DNA of 64,000 bases from contig JAGMUV010000011.1 of the NCBI GenBank assembly GCA_020744425.1, positions 930,001 to 994,000 on the forward strand, given 5' to 3'. The notes beneath the pieces are model-generated. The model searched no databases and was not told where the DNA came from. It was given only the letters and a program-made list of their open reading frames with translations. Positions 34,358 to 44,333 of the stretch are shown here, piece after piece. The number at the start of each line of letters is the position of its first letter. Within the stretch, counting starts at the first letter, position 1. The stretch is from Dactylonectria macrodidyma. Taxonomy: Eukaryota; Ascomycota; Sordariomycetes; Hypocreales; Nectriaceae. The translations under genes were made by a program, and so were the position numbers.

Positions 34358-37300
34358 ATGGACTTTGGAAGCTCGCAAGAACCTCCCGCCAAGAAGCGGA
34401 GGTTCTTTGCCGACCCAGGCGAGCCCTCTTCGGAACCGGACTACCCAAGCTCTCTCATCGGTTCCCCGTTGCCCCAGCGGAAGCATTTCTTCAAGGACGA
34501 GGACGGCATTAAGCTGGAGCAGGATGAACGAAACATCTTGGCCGAGAGACCCCAGAACGAAATCCCGGACCCATTGACCCCCGTGCGACCAAAGTTGGAG
34601 CCGGCCTCGTCCGAATCGAATCAAGCTTCCTCATCCGTGACTTTCGACCAAGAAACCTTTGAGAGCTTCGTTGGCGACAAGGTGAAGCCGGAGGTTCTCA
34701 GCGCTATCCGAGATCATTGCGGGGACAACCTGGAACGAGCAGTCAACATGTACTTCGACGGTACTTACAAAAAGTTCATCAACAAGACGAAAGGAGTCAA
34801 GGCTTCAATACCAATCTTTAACAACCCGAGCCGCCCAACTGCGACCAATGAGACCGAACGATTATCCACGACAGTTTCTAAACCTAAAATGCCGAATTCG
34901 AGATACATTGGTGCGTTTGGTGTAGAAGGATGGGCCACTCGCAGCAGCGTCAATCTTTTGAAGCATGGCGACGTGGTCAAGATCGAACGACAGAAGATCC
35001 AACCGCCTCAACCCCAGAAGATCAAGGGAAAATTCGGGTCTGTAACGCCCTCTAGGAATACTGCGGCGGCGAGACGAGTGGATGTTATTGTTCGCTTCAC
35101 AAGCCAGAGTGGTGTGGAGCTTGGCAGGTTGGCCAAGGACACCGCAAATTGGGTGTCAACGTTGATGGATGAGAATATTTGCAAATTTGAGGGAACATGT
35201 GTTTATGCTCCTGAACGTCTCCGAGCAAACGACACGGTCTACCTACAGCTGACATGTTCGCTTCTGAAATCTGCTTTCCACAGCCGCGGTTTCCAGCTCG
35301 CCGACGATAGATCCGCCGTTATTTTCGAGCAGGCCGAAACGGCTGATGAAAAACAACTCCGACTTCGCCAAGTTGCCTTGGTCAGACTCTTTCAAGAAAT
35401 TAACCTGCAACCCACCATGTCAAATGCTGCTGCGAAAGACGGTCGCAAAGGGCTGTTACAAGCAGCGGAACAAGACGAGCAAAAGCAAAGAGAGCTGAAG
35501 AAGGCAGCTACAAATGGCAAAGAGAATGGATCTTCCCCAACTTCAGATGCCGAAGACGGAGAGGAGCTAGAACAAGACCAACTCGATGCGCTCTACAAGA
35601 AAGCACAATCCTTCGACTTTAACACGCCAGAAGCGGAGCCCGCAAGCACATTCGCCATGACACTTCGTACGTATCAGAAGCAAGCGCTGCACTGGATGAT
35701 GACGAAGGAGAAGGATGAGAAGAACAACAGAGAACCGTCAATGCATCCGTTGTGGGAGGAATATAGCTGGCCACTCAAAGATTTTGACGACAAAGACCTC
35801 CCCAATGTCGAGGGACAGCCCAAGTTCTACGTCAATCCGTACTCCGGGGACCTGTCCCTCGACTTCCCTGCCCAGGAGCAACACTGTCTGGGTGGTATCT
35901 TGGCCGACGAAATGGGTCTGGGAAAGACGATCCAAATGCTGAGCCTCATCCACACCCACCGATCCGAAATTTCGCTGGAGGCCCGCAGACCGGCAACAGG
36001 CCTCTCAAACGTGACTCAGCTTACAAGATTAGCAATGAACTCTGATTCAGTCCTGGATGCGCCTTGTACCACGTTAGTCATTGCTCCAATGTCCCTGCTC
36101 TCACAGTGGCAGAGCGAAGCAGAGAAGGCTTCCAAAGAAGGCACCATGAAGATTGAGCTCTATTACGGAAACGAGAAGTCGACAAACCTTCAAACTCTCT
36201 GCTGTGCTTCCAATGCAGCTAGCGCTCCCGATGTAGTCATCACCAGCTACGGCGTGGTGCTCTCCGAGTTCACGAGCATTGCTGCCAAGAACGGAGACAA
36301 GTCCTTCCACAACGGTATCTTTTCTCTCAAGTTCTTCAGAGTGATCCTCGATGAAGCACACCACATAAAAAACAGAGCTTCAAAAACAGCAAAGGCTTGC
36401 TATCAGATTGCAGCAAGCCACCGATGGGCTTTGACGGGAACGCCAATTGTGAACAAGTTGGAAGATTTGTTCAGCCTGGTCCGCTTTCTGGGAGTCGAGC
36501 CCTGGAACAACTTTTCGTTTTGGAGAACGTTCATCACGGTGCCCTTCGAGTCTGGCGAGTTTGTGCGTGCGTTGGATGTGGTGCAGACGGTTTTGGAACC
36601 CCTTGTGCTTCGGCGCACCAAGGATATGAAGACCCCCGACGGCGAGCCACTTGTTCTGTTACCTCCGAAACAGATTGACATAGTGGAAGTCGAATTATCA
36701 GAAACTGAACGAGAAGTCTATGACTTCATCTTTAACAGGGCGAAACAGACCTTTTCTGCAAATGTCGAAGCTGGCACCGTCATGAAAGCATACACCACTA
36801 TTTTCGCTCAAATTCTTCGGCTCCGCCAAACCTGCTGCCATCCTATTCTCGTCCGCAACAGGGATATTGTTGCAGATGAAGAAAATGCCGGAGCGGCAGC
36901 CGATTTGGCAGCTGGCTTGGCGGACGACATGGATCTCGAGTCTCTCCTTACCCGATTTACAGCTGTGACGGATGAAGCGTCAAAGGAGAGCAACCAGGCA
37001 TTTGGCGCCCACGCCTTGGAGCAAATCCGCGACGAGGCGGAGAATGAGTGTCCTCTATGTTTTGAGGAGCCGATGAATGACCAGACTGTGACTGGCTGCT
37101 GGCATTCGGCCTGCAAGAAGTGTTTGCTTGACTTTATGAAGCACGAGACTGATAGGGCAGTTGTTCCTCGATGCTTCAACTGTCGTGAAGCTCTAAACCG
37201 ACGTGATCTGTTCGAGGTTGTTCGTCACGATGACGAGCTTGATGGCTTCTCCAAGAAACCGCGAATCAGCCTACAACGACTTGGTGTAAATGCATCCTCG

Positions 37301-37866
37301 GCAAAGGTAGCAGCACTGACTGCTGAACTTCGGGCTCTACGAAGAGAGCACCCGAAGATGAAGTCGGTCATCTTCTCCCAGTTTACATCTTTCCTCTCAC
37401 TCATCGAACCTGCACTCGCCCGGATCAACGTAAAGTTCCTCCGCTTGGATGGATCGATGGCCCAAAAGGCCCGAGCCGCTGTCCTTCACGAGTTTACGGA
37501 AAGTAAGGGATTCAGTGTCCTGTTACTGAGCTTGCGCGCTGGCGGCGTAGGACTCAACTTGACAACGGCAGGACGAGTCTTCATGATGGACCCGTGGTGG
37601 AGTTTCGCGGTGGAAGCTCAGGCAATCGATCGAGTGCATCGCATGGGACAGGAGGCGGAGGTGCAGGTGAAGAGATTCGTGGTTAAAGACAGTGTAGAAG
37701 AGCGAATGCTGAAGGTCCAGGAGAGGAAGAAGTTTATGTGAGTTGACCCGGAAACTGGCCCAGGCACACAACTAACTTATATCACAGTGCAACCTCGCTG
37801 GGAATGATGAGTGATGAGGAGAAGAAGATCCAGCGAATCGAGGACATTAAGGAGCTGTTGAGCTAA
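34358..37866 (+). CDS. RAD5: Rad5: HIRAN-SNF2-RING DNA helicase and ubiquitin ligase
   Basis: Post-replication repair protein: remodels stalled forks and, as a RING E3, extends K63 chains on PCNA. Exon 1 is 34358-37737 and exon 2 is 37788-37866, with a 50-bp intron (GTGAGT donor, ACTAAC branch point, CACAG acceptor); 1,152 aa. Visible in order: a basic N-terminal motif AKKRRFF; a UBA-like segment (about 95-140); HIRAN (about 182-315, RYIGAFGVEGWATR start); SNF2 ATPase with Walker A ADEMGLGKT (about 516-524) and DEAH box VILDEAHH (about 662-669); an embedded C3HC4 RING (about 898-942, CPLC...CWHSACKKC...CFNC); and helicase-C motif GGVGLNLT with the arginine finger QAIDRVHRMGQ. The C-terminus SLGMMSDEEKKIQRIEDIKELLS is the conserved Rad5/HLTF end and depends on the second exon. 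All key residues look intact. Confidence 0.96.
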
Positions 37867-38784
37867 GCCTTGAGACATGAAGTCGGGGGGCACTATCGAT
37901 GATTGATGGGTGGTACAAAATTACTGGCAATGGAATTTGAGCGACGCATACACCGGCGTTTGTGAGAAGGAACTGACAAAACATGGGCACAAACTCTAGA
38001 CATACGTGTCATGGGCTGGTTTAGAGCAATGATGAATGATGGGGCGGAGTGGCTGGCGTGCCTCATACACGTTACACTGTTGTACTAGCACACGAAACAA
38101 CCGGCTGGGCCCTGATGGGACAGGCTGACTTGGAAGCAATCACCCGCAACTATTTCCCGCCGCCTTGTTAATTTCAGCAAGGCAAGCAATCATTCGGCCT
38201 GGTTTCTGATGAGTGCGCCGGCCCGTTCTCGTCATTTTTCGCTGGTGTCGTGCTCATCAACCAAGACAGCCTCGTCGCGTGACTTGCCTTTTATATCATC
38301 CGCTTCACCACGACCCAAGCCTGACTTGTCTCACCTGACCTAGGACCACTCTCCATCACGGGTTTTGGCCTAGCAAGCCATGGTATATAAAAGGGCCAGC
38401 TGGACCAGCTTGGGTAGTGGGTTGGTAGGGGCAAGTTAATTGAACTGCCCCTTGAGAAACATATTGCTACACTGCCAAGACCACACACCTTCCCGCTGTT
38501 GGCGCAACCAAGTCGGCAGCCGTGTTGCATGCAAGCAAACAAAGCACATTGGACGCCTTTTGACAGATAACACTGGGAACGAGAACAAGTTTCGCCTTTA
38601 TTCGATCGGGATCTCGCCTGCTTTCTGACAAAGCTTATTGTTAGGTTTGGAGGCTGGGAGGTGGCAGATATACCAAAGTTGACAACGCTTTTGTCTTTCT
38701 TTGTTCGAAGCCGAGGAACGCCGACGACAAGAACGAGTCTGCTTAGATCTCAACCTTTTCTTCCTGCTCATCTCATACTTGATC
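37867..38784. other. Intergenic with TATA box, RAD5 3' end to the basic protein
   Basis: Contains the RAD5 3' UTR and a strong TATATAA at 38384-38390 about 400 bp before the next start codon. A 62-codon ORF at 38440-38628 is probably chance or a leader ORF. Confidence 0.5.
38384..38390 (+). promoter_or_regulatory. TATA box (TATATAA)
   Basis: TATATAAAAGGGCC context, on the coding strand of the basic protein gene that starts at 38785. This would imply a leader of roughly 370 nt. Unusually good TATA element for this window. Confidence 0.45.
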
Positions 38785-39603
38785 ATGGATAAATTCGCCG
38801 AGCAACTCTTTGGGCGTCCAGACAAGTCCCGAGACAAAGACGGACCCGGGCTCATGGAGGGCATCGCCAAAACCTTTGTCAAGTCGGCCGCGAGCCGAGC
38901 CATGGGCGCAGCCAGCGGCCAGCGCGGTCGCGGCGGCGGCTTTGACCACGAAGACTTTCGCGCCCTGGGTGGCTTCGTGCTGGAGATGCTCAACGGCGAC
39001 GAGGCCGAGCGGCTCCGCAAGAAGCAGAAGAAGCGCCGCCACAGCGAGCGGGAGACGGATCGAGACATGGCCCGTGACGGAGGCCAGGACGCCGGCTTCG
39101 GGGACGGCACCGAAAAGCGCAAGCGCCGTCGCGGCCATAAGCTCTCCGGCAGCCCGCTCCACGTCACCTTTGCGGAGCCGCTCCAGGACTACGACTACCC
39201 GCCTGTACGCAAGCGTCACCGCCGCCGGCGCGAAGAGATCCCGGAGCCGGAGCCGGAGCCGCGCCGCAGCAGCCGGCACCACCGCCGGCGCCGGTCGCAC
39301 GAGGACCGACGGTCTCGGCGGAGGCACCACGACCGCCACCGGATCGACCTGCGCAGCCTCCGGACCGAGCTCGAGGGCATGTCGAGCACCATCATCGGGC
39401 TCAACGCCCGCAGCGCTAGCCATCGCGACTGCGACTTCTACGACAAGTTTGTGCGCAAGGGCAGCCGTCTGCAGGAGGCCATCGGCAGCACCCTGGGTCA
39501 GATCCGCGAGTTGGACCTCCCGGATGAGGATGAGGAGAGGAGGGAGCGCAAGAGGCGGCGGAGGGAGAGGGAGAGGGAGAGGGAGAGGGAGAGGAGGTGG
39601 TGA
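38785..39603 (+). CDS. Very basic Arg/Glu-rich protein, unknown function
   Basis: Single-exon ORF of 272 aa, not recognised. The N-terminal 70 residues look ordered (MDKFAEQLFGRPDKSRD, then GLMEGIAKTFVKSAASRAMG and a FRALGGFVLEMLNGDEAE helix). The middle is dominated by Arg/Lys/His clusters (KRKRRRGHK, RRSSRHHRRRRS, RRSRRRHHDRHR). Residues about 205-250 form a second possible helical segment (RSLRTELEGMSSTIIGLNAR, FVRKGSRLQEAIGSTLGQI). The C-terminus is an alternating RE tract ending ERERERERRW, encoded by a GAGAGG microsatellite. The composition suggests nuclear or RNA-binding localisation, but nothing proves it. Coding is supported by length, an ATG with good context (ATCATGG) and ordered helices at both ends. 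Confidence 0.7.
   Translation: MDKFAEQLFGRPDKSRDKDGPGLMEGIAKTFVKSAASRAMGAASGQRGRGGGFDHEDFRALGGFVLEMLNGDEAERLRKKQKKRRHSERETDRDMARDGGQDAGFGDGTEKRKRRRGHKLSGSPLHVTFAEPLQDYDYPPVRKRHRRRREEIPEPEPEPRRSSRHHRRRRSHEDRRSRRRHHDRHRIDLRSLRTELEGMSSTIIGLNARSASHRDCDFYDKFVRKGSRLQEAIGSTLGQIRELDLPDEDEERRERKRRRRERERERERERRW
39559..39599 (+). repeat. GAGAGG microsatellite inside a coding sequence
   Basis: A GAGAGG/GGGAGA tract that codes for the alternating Arg-Glu tail of the basic protein; six-base units keep frame, so length changes would alter only the tail length. Confidence 0.75.
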
Positions 39604-40319
39604 TGGATGGGGGTGTTTTACAATCGCCTTTCTTTTCTTTCTTTCTTTTTCTTACTTGCAAGTTCGTATAGACAGGCAGACAGACAGACTAGATGGACAG
39701 ACTAGACGGACTAGAACGTAAAGGGGGTTTGCTTGATTTGTTTCCATAGACCAGCTACCTAGCAAGTTAGATTGTACGCAATGGGTTTAAGTACTCAGAT
39801 AGGAAATGCATCCTCAGCTTTTGTTTCCAGCGGCACGAATGATGCAGCTCGTCACCATCACTCAGTCCATTGCAATTTGCATCAACAAGTCGGACATCCG
39901 CGCGTGCACGATCCCACAAAGAAAACACGCGCCCAAACCTCTCATCGCCCATCATCGTCACCCACAATCGCCGCGCGTGTCCCACCCAAACATGCCCGGC
40001 TCTGCATGTGCCAAACTCTTGGGGGCAGAAGGAACAAGGGACTTGGTCGAGAAAAAACGGCTGCGGGTTTGCACGAAGCAAGCATGCTAGAGAAAAACAC
40101 CAGAGACAATGCCAATGGGTGTGAGGAAAGAGACATGTTTTATCCTCTTCTGCTTGATTGATGAGGTGTGAACGTGTGCAACTCAGCGAACACCAGATGG
40201 CAAATACGACACCGGAAACTTGTGAACTGAGAGTATAAAGACATTGTGTCCCAGTCGTAACCATCTTCTTCAAAATCAGTACTCCTAGATCGAAAGCCAA
40301 CTGCCTAGTTACAACCACA
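39604..40319. other. Intergenic with TATA element before the first single-span protein
   Basis: About 700 bp. Starts with the T-rich 3' UTR of the basic protein gene and a GACAGACA-type short repeat near 39670-39715. A TATAAA at 40234-40239 is 81 bp before the next ATG. ORFs in between are overlapping and not credible. Confidence 0.5.
40234..40239 (+). promoter_or_regulatory. TATA box (TATAAA)
   Basis: GAGTATAAAGAC, 81 bp upstream of the ATG at 40320, at a plausible distance for a short-leader promoter. Confidence 0.4.
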
Positions 40320-40979
40320 ATGGCGCCTCTCGCCGTCTTGACAGACACGACTCTCGTTGCCAGTTTGCAACACCACGATTGCACTCAACACGAAAGTCAA
40401 GCTGCGTTTTGCGATGCCTCAGGTCCGACGTCACCGCGCGGCTGCCCCTACAGCGCATCATCAGCCGCCATGCACAGGCTTTCCTCGCCCAAGGTCCTAT
40501 ACCTGCGGCGGACGACGCTGAGCGACACTGAACCAGGGCCCTTGCGCCTGCTGCACCGACGAGCCACAAGCGTCAGCATGCTGGGGCTCACGATTGGCCT
40601 GACCTTTGCATTTGTGATCCTAGGAATACTCGGGTGCTGGTTGCTCGGAAAGAAGTCCAGGGGCCAGAAGCGAAAGGGCTCCAAGAAGCGCGGCAAGAGA
40701 GCCAGGATTCGCCGTCGATCTTGCCACAGCACATACGAAGACACCAGCACTCGCGACCATCGCGGCCGGACGCGGCATCATCGATCCCACAATAGGGTGA
40801 GCCACGACTGGACGTTTCCATATCCAGAAACGGTTCTCAGGGACCTTGGGATCTGGCCTTCCCGCCCGGAACCCATTCATCCGGCTCACGAGGCACCTGT
40901 ACCTGCCAACGACATGGACGCACCGCAGGATGATACAAGAGATGAACCAGCGTATGATGGCCGCTATTGGATGCGGTAG
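40320..40979 (+). CDS. Single-pass membrane protein, unknown function
   Basis: 219-aa ORF with no introns. One strong hydrophobic span at residues 87-109 (MLGLTIGLTFAFVILGILGCWLL) is followed directly by a very basic stretch (KKSRGQKRKGSKKRGKRARIRRR), which by the positive-inside rule puts the C-terminus in the cytosol. A dibasic RR (80-81) lies just before the span, a possible Kex2-type site. The tail is Arg/His- then Pro/Asp-rich and ends YDGRYWMR. No family recognised. Topology resembles the 41476-42012 product, but the sequences are not clearly related. Coding confidence rests on the TATA element, the membrane segment and composition. Confidence 0.6.
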   Translation: MAPLAVLTDTTLVASLQHHDCTQHESQAAFCDASGPTSPRGCPYSASSAAMHRLSSPKVLYLRRTTLSDTEPGPLRLLHRRATSVSMLGLTIGLTFAFVILGILGCWLLGKKSRGQKRKGSKKRGKRARIRRRSCHSTYEDTSTRDHRGRTRHHRSHNRVSHDWTFPYPETVLRDLGIWPSRPEPIHPAHEAPVPANDMDAPQDDTRDEPAYDGRYWMR

Positions 40980-41475
40980 CAGAAGGGTCAGGGTGGCAAG
41001 GGCTTGATATAGGGGGTTCGATGTTGTCAGAAATGGAAAGTGTTGACTATGAGGAACACCTGAATGAGAGGACTCGTCAGAGGGAGGGGAATGGATGCAA
41101 AGACTAATTGAAATAACTAAATATATGAGGCTCCCGATTTTTGACCTTATAAACCTGTCTCTTGCGGTTGAACTAAACAATAAACGGCAAATACGAAAGC
41201 CTTGAAACTCAGAGAAGCAAATGACACAAGCCCACGCGCGAAATGCCATTCCTTGGCCATGGCAGCCTATCCGTGAAACCCAAGATTAACCCAGTGCACT
41301 TACTCGATAGATCACAGAAAACAACTTGTTGGTAACACATTGCGAAAGATGTACAAAGAAGAGAAAGCCTATTGTCATATAAGTTGTTTGCTGCCATTGA
41401 CACAACATGGGGTGCAAGTTACCTATCGTAGCACATTAATCCCCCGGATGAAACCCAAGGTCGAGCACGATTCTC
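40980..41475. other. Convergent 3' region between the two single-span proteins
   Basis: About 500 bp of AT-richer sequence shared by two converging 3' ends. Nothing else seen. Confidence 0.5.
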
Positions 41476-42012
41476 CTAACCCGCAGATTTGTCGTCTGCC
41501 GGAGCGGCATCATCGGCGGGGGTCCGAGGGCGAGCAGGAGGAGGAGGAGAGGGCGGGGGAGCCGATCTGGGCGGTGGACGGGGACGAGGATGGGGATGGG
41601 GACGGCGGAAGGGAGGCGGACCCCCGTCAGAGCTTCTGGAGCTTTTGCTGCTAGAGGATTTGTGACTTCGATGTTTCTTCTTCTTCTCTCGGAACCTAAT
41701 GGAGGGACCGTAGATCCAGAGAAAGGCAATGACCACGGCGAGGAAGGCGGCAACGAGAATGCCAACAACGAGGCCGATCTTGATGTTGGTGTTCTGGCCT
41801 GGATCGTCGGAGAATTGCCTTTTCTGAATAGTACCCAAATGTTCGCTGTTGGTCTCAGTATAGGGACGCACCGGGCTCAAACCCAAACGGCAGAGCACAG
41901 AAACACATTCCGAGTGAGACCCGTGGCTGCCGGCGTGGGTCCCCGTGCCAAGGCGGCCCTGCGCCACGGAGACCCGAGAATAATGATAGACGGATGGGAT
42001 ATACATCCACAC
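41476..42012 (-). CDS. Single-pass membrane protein with Ser- and Pro-rich tail
   Basis: 178-aa ORF, unknown function. A single hydrophobic span at about 79-101 (GLVVGILVAAFLAVVIAFLWIY region) is followed by basic residues (FREKKKKHRSHK), a Ser-rich run (SSSSKSSRSSDGG) and a Pro/Arg-rich tail. A KR dibasic site (64-65) precedes QFSDDP, as in Kex2-processed fungal precursors. The first 60 residues have weak coding character. An acceptor-like CTATTCAG just before AAAAGGCAATTC could mean that the true N-terminus is on an upstream exon I could not identify, so treat the start as uncertain. The membrane and tail part is more credible than the N-terminus. Confidence 0.5.
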   Translation of the reverse strand: MWMYIPSVYHYSRVSVAQGRLGTGTHAGSHGSHSECVSVLCRLGLSPVRPYTETNSEHLGTIQKRQFSDDPGQNTNIKIGLVVGILVAAFLAVVIAFLWIYGPSIRFREKKKKHRSHKSSSSKSSRSSDGGPPPFRRPHPHPRPRPPPRSAPPPSPPPPARPRTPADDAAPADDKSAG

Positions 42013-44179
42013 ACGTCAGGGCTGAAGGTAGATGTCAACAAAGGGCAGAGAGAATGGGATCAATCACATGAGGGAAACGTGGGATGGAGAGCATGACATG
42101 GCAGACCCGGCCAGAACGCGAGGAGAACCCTGGGCGCAGGAGGCATTCTGCAAAGAAGAGTCTTCTGATCCACTTGGAAAGACCCAGGAGAGGGGATAGC
42201 TATTTAACCACGCAAGCGCTAGGACAAAAAGCCGCGAGGCAGCTCCTGGCGTGCATGGCGTGAGAGAGTGCGAGGTTGAGCAACAACTGTGCCAACCGTG
42301 GGTGGATGGAGAGACAGGTGCATATGCAACCAGACGAGTGGACTGCTTGCTGTAGTGGCCACGGAGGTGAGGTGGTGCATGCGTCTTGCGCCTGCGGGCG
42401 GGGCCGGCGTATCAGCACGGGGGAGATGAGTTGGGCACCCAATGGAGAGCCGTGGGGAAGACAGAGTTCCAGTCCCAATCAACCGGGCTGAGGCGAGAAG
42501 TGATGAGTCGGGAAAGGCGGACGGGATGAGGGTGGGGGAGGACTTGGTGAGCCCTACGTAGCAGATGGATGACGGTGGGTTGCCGAGTGAGGCCGTCGTG
42601 AGAGATGAGAGAGAACAGCATACTACTGAGGGTCAGCAGGGGCCATGAGAGAGAGCGAGGCGAAGAATTAGGACGTCGGCAGAAGAGATATCAGCAACTA
42701 GCTCTTCGCCATCTGTGTCGAATCGCACTGGGCCGTGCACGCAAGGGGGGGCAGGTTGGAGCAGGTCAACTGGCGCAGGGCAAACCATTCGGGCTCCTCA
42801 AAGGCATAGGCGAGGAACGTTGGCCACAAGCCGCAAGGACTACCGGGGATGACTGCAGCGTGCCGCAACGGGCGAGACAAGACGAAACGAGACGAGAAGG
42901 CAAGAGGTGGGGTTGGACTGCATGATAGAGCAACGGGAAGCTGGAAGCGGGAAGCGGGAATGTACTGTACATAAGTTAGTGTATGTACCTAGCTCCAACT
43001 GCAGCTGCAGCTTGAGCGAGGGACGGATGGAAATCTGCGGGCTGACAACGGCATCAGTTTTGGTATCTGATGAGGGGAAATAGTCGACGAGTCAAAGGCG
43101 TCGACGTCGGACTGGGGGCTGGCGGACAACGCATCAATCGACCATTGAGGCGGCTGGGGTTGCAGCAACTCGTGGCCACTCGAGCAACACCATGATCCAT
43201 CGCAAAGTCGCACTGAATCCACACATGCGTCGAGCCGTCAAGCCGTTCGCTTCGGTTGCGACGCCGTCATCATTTGCCGGGGTAGAGGAGGAGGCCCGAT
43301 CGTTGAGGGGGGAAGTTCTATAGAGAGAGCTGTTGGACGAACCGTTGCCGAAAGTCAGCTGCTTGCGTGTTGCCCGTTGCTGTAATTGGTCCTGTCCTGC
43401 TGCTGCTGCTGCTGCTGTGTCAGGTGTTGTCCTGCTGCTGTCTTAGGGCGTTACACTTGATGCTGTGTAAAGGTCCTTCATGCTGTATCATCCAAGCTAT
43501 CGTGTTGGTTGGGTGTAAACCCCAGGGACAAAAGTGTGTGCCTTGGGCTGGGATGCTTCTTGGATCACTCGACCAGCACCTGTTTTGGGAGGCTGGGAGG
43601 CTGGAGAGCGCTACAACCACTGCAGGCATCCGTTGATTGGCCCCCCGAATGGCACATGCTCGATGATCAGACTGGCGATCAGGCTGCCGACATGTTCGAC
43701 TCTTGATCGGCGTGCGCTCTCGTGCTGTTGGACGTCGCATTGCGTCGCTGCTCGCAGGTGGTTTCTGACGATGAAGGAGGACAATGGTTGGTCAGCGGCC
43801 AGACTACAAGTGGTGAGAGTCCCCTGTGAGACCAGTGGATGGGACGCTCCTTCCTTTTCGTCCTTCCATCGCCACCAGCCACGCAAGTTGGGAATTCCGG
43901 AGGCCTGATTCTCGATGCCTCCCAATGCTCTGTGTTTACTAACAGCATGACAATAGTGTAGTTAGTGCCTGTGATTTTCAGAGGCAGTGCAATACCATCC
44001 ACATACTTATTCGCAGCCAAGATGCAGTTTATACTTTCTATCTATCGAATTAAGACTAGGTATGCGCGCCAATAACAACTTGCGCTGGTTGGTTAGGTAC
44101 TTATAGTGGTTGCTTCAGTGAGAACCACTTGCCGGGCCGCTAAGCAACACTAACGCCTAGCTAATAATCTGGCACTTAC
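42013..44179. other. Gene-poor region with CTG repeat
   Basis: 2.2 kb without credible genes. It includes a (CTG)n tract at 43396-43417 and a G/A-rich stretch around 42600-42950. ORFs overlapping on both strands (about 100-125 codons near 43500-44000) show no domain. Confidence 0.5.
43396..43417. repeat. CTG trinucleotide repeat
   Basis: Seven uninterrupted CTG/GCT units in non-coding sequence. Confidence 0.8.
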
Positions 44180-44333
44180 ACTCAAACTCAGCATCCCCAG
44201 TGCCGAAAAGACAGAGTCGTCCCAAAAATCGGCCACTTCGGCGTCCTTGCTTATCTTAATCAGCTGCGTACGGATCTTGGCTTGCGCCTCATCCGAGAGA
44301 TGGGGATACGAGATGGTGACGTGGATTCGGCTC
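44180..44333 (-). pseudogene. Orphan AAA-ATPase-like exon
   Basis: A 154-bp open segment flanked by canonical splice signals: acceptor ACGCCTAG before 44333 and donor GTAAGT at 44179-44174. It encodes 51 residues starting SRIHVTISYPHLSDEAQAKI, which resembles the stretch after the second region of homology in fungal AAA/BCS1-like ATPases (SRIHxxxxYPxL, then a helix). The rest of the ATPase (Walker A and B, arginine finger) is not found on either side: the sequence upstream on this strand is open but unrelated, and downstream it is full of stops. I read it as a relic exon. The family match is by memory of the motif and could be coincidental. Confidence 0.35.
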
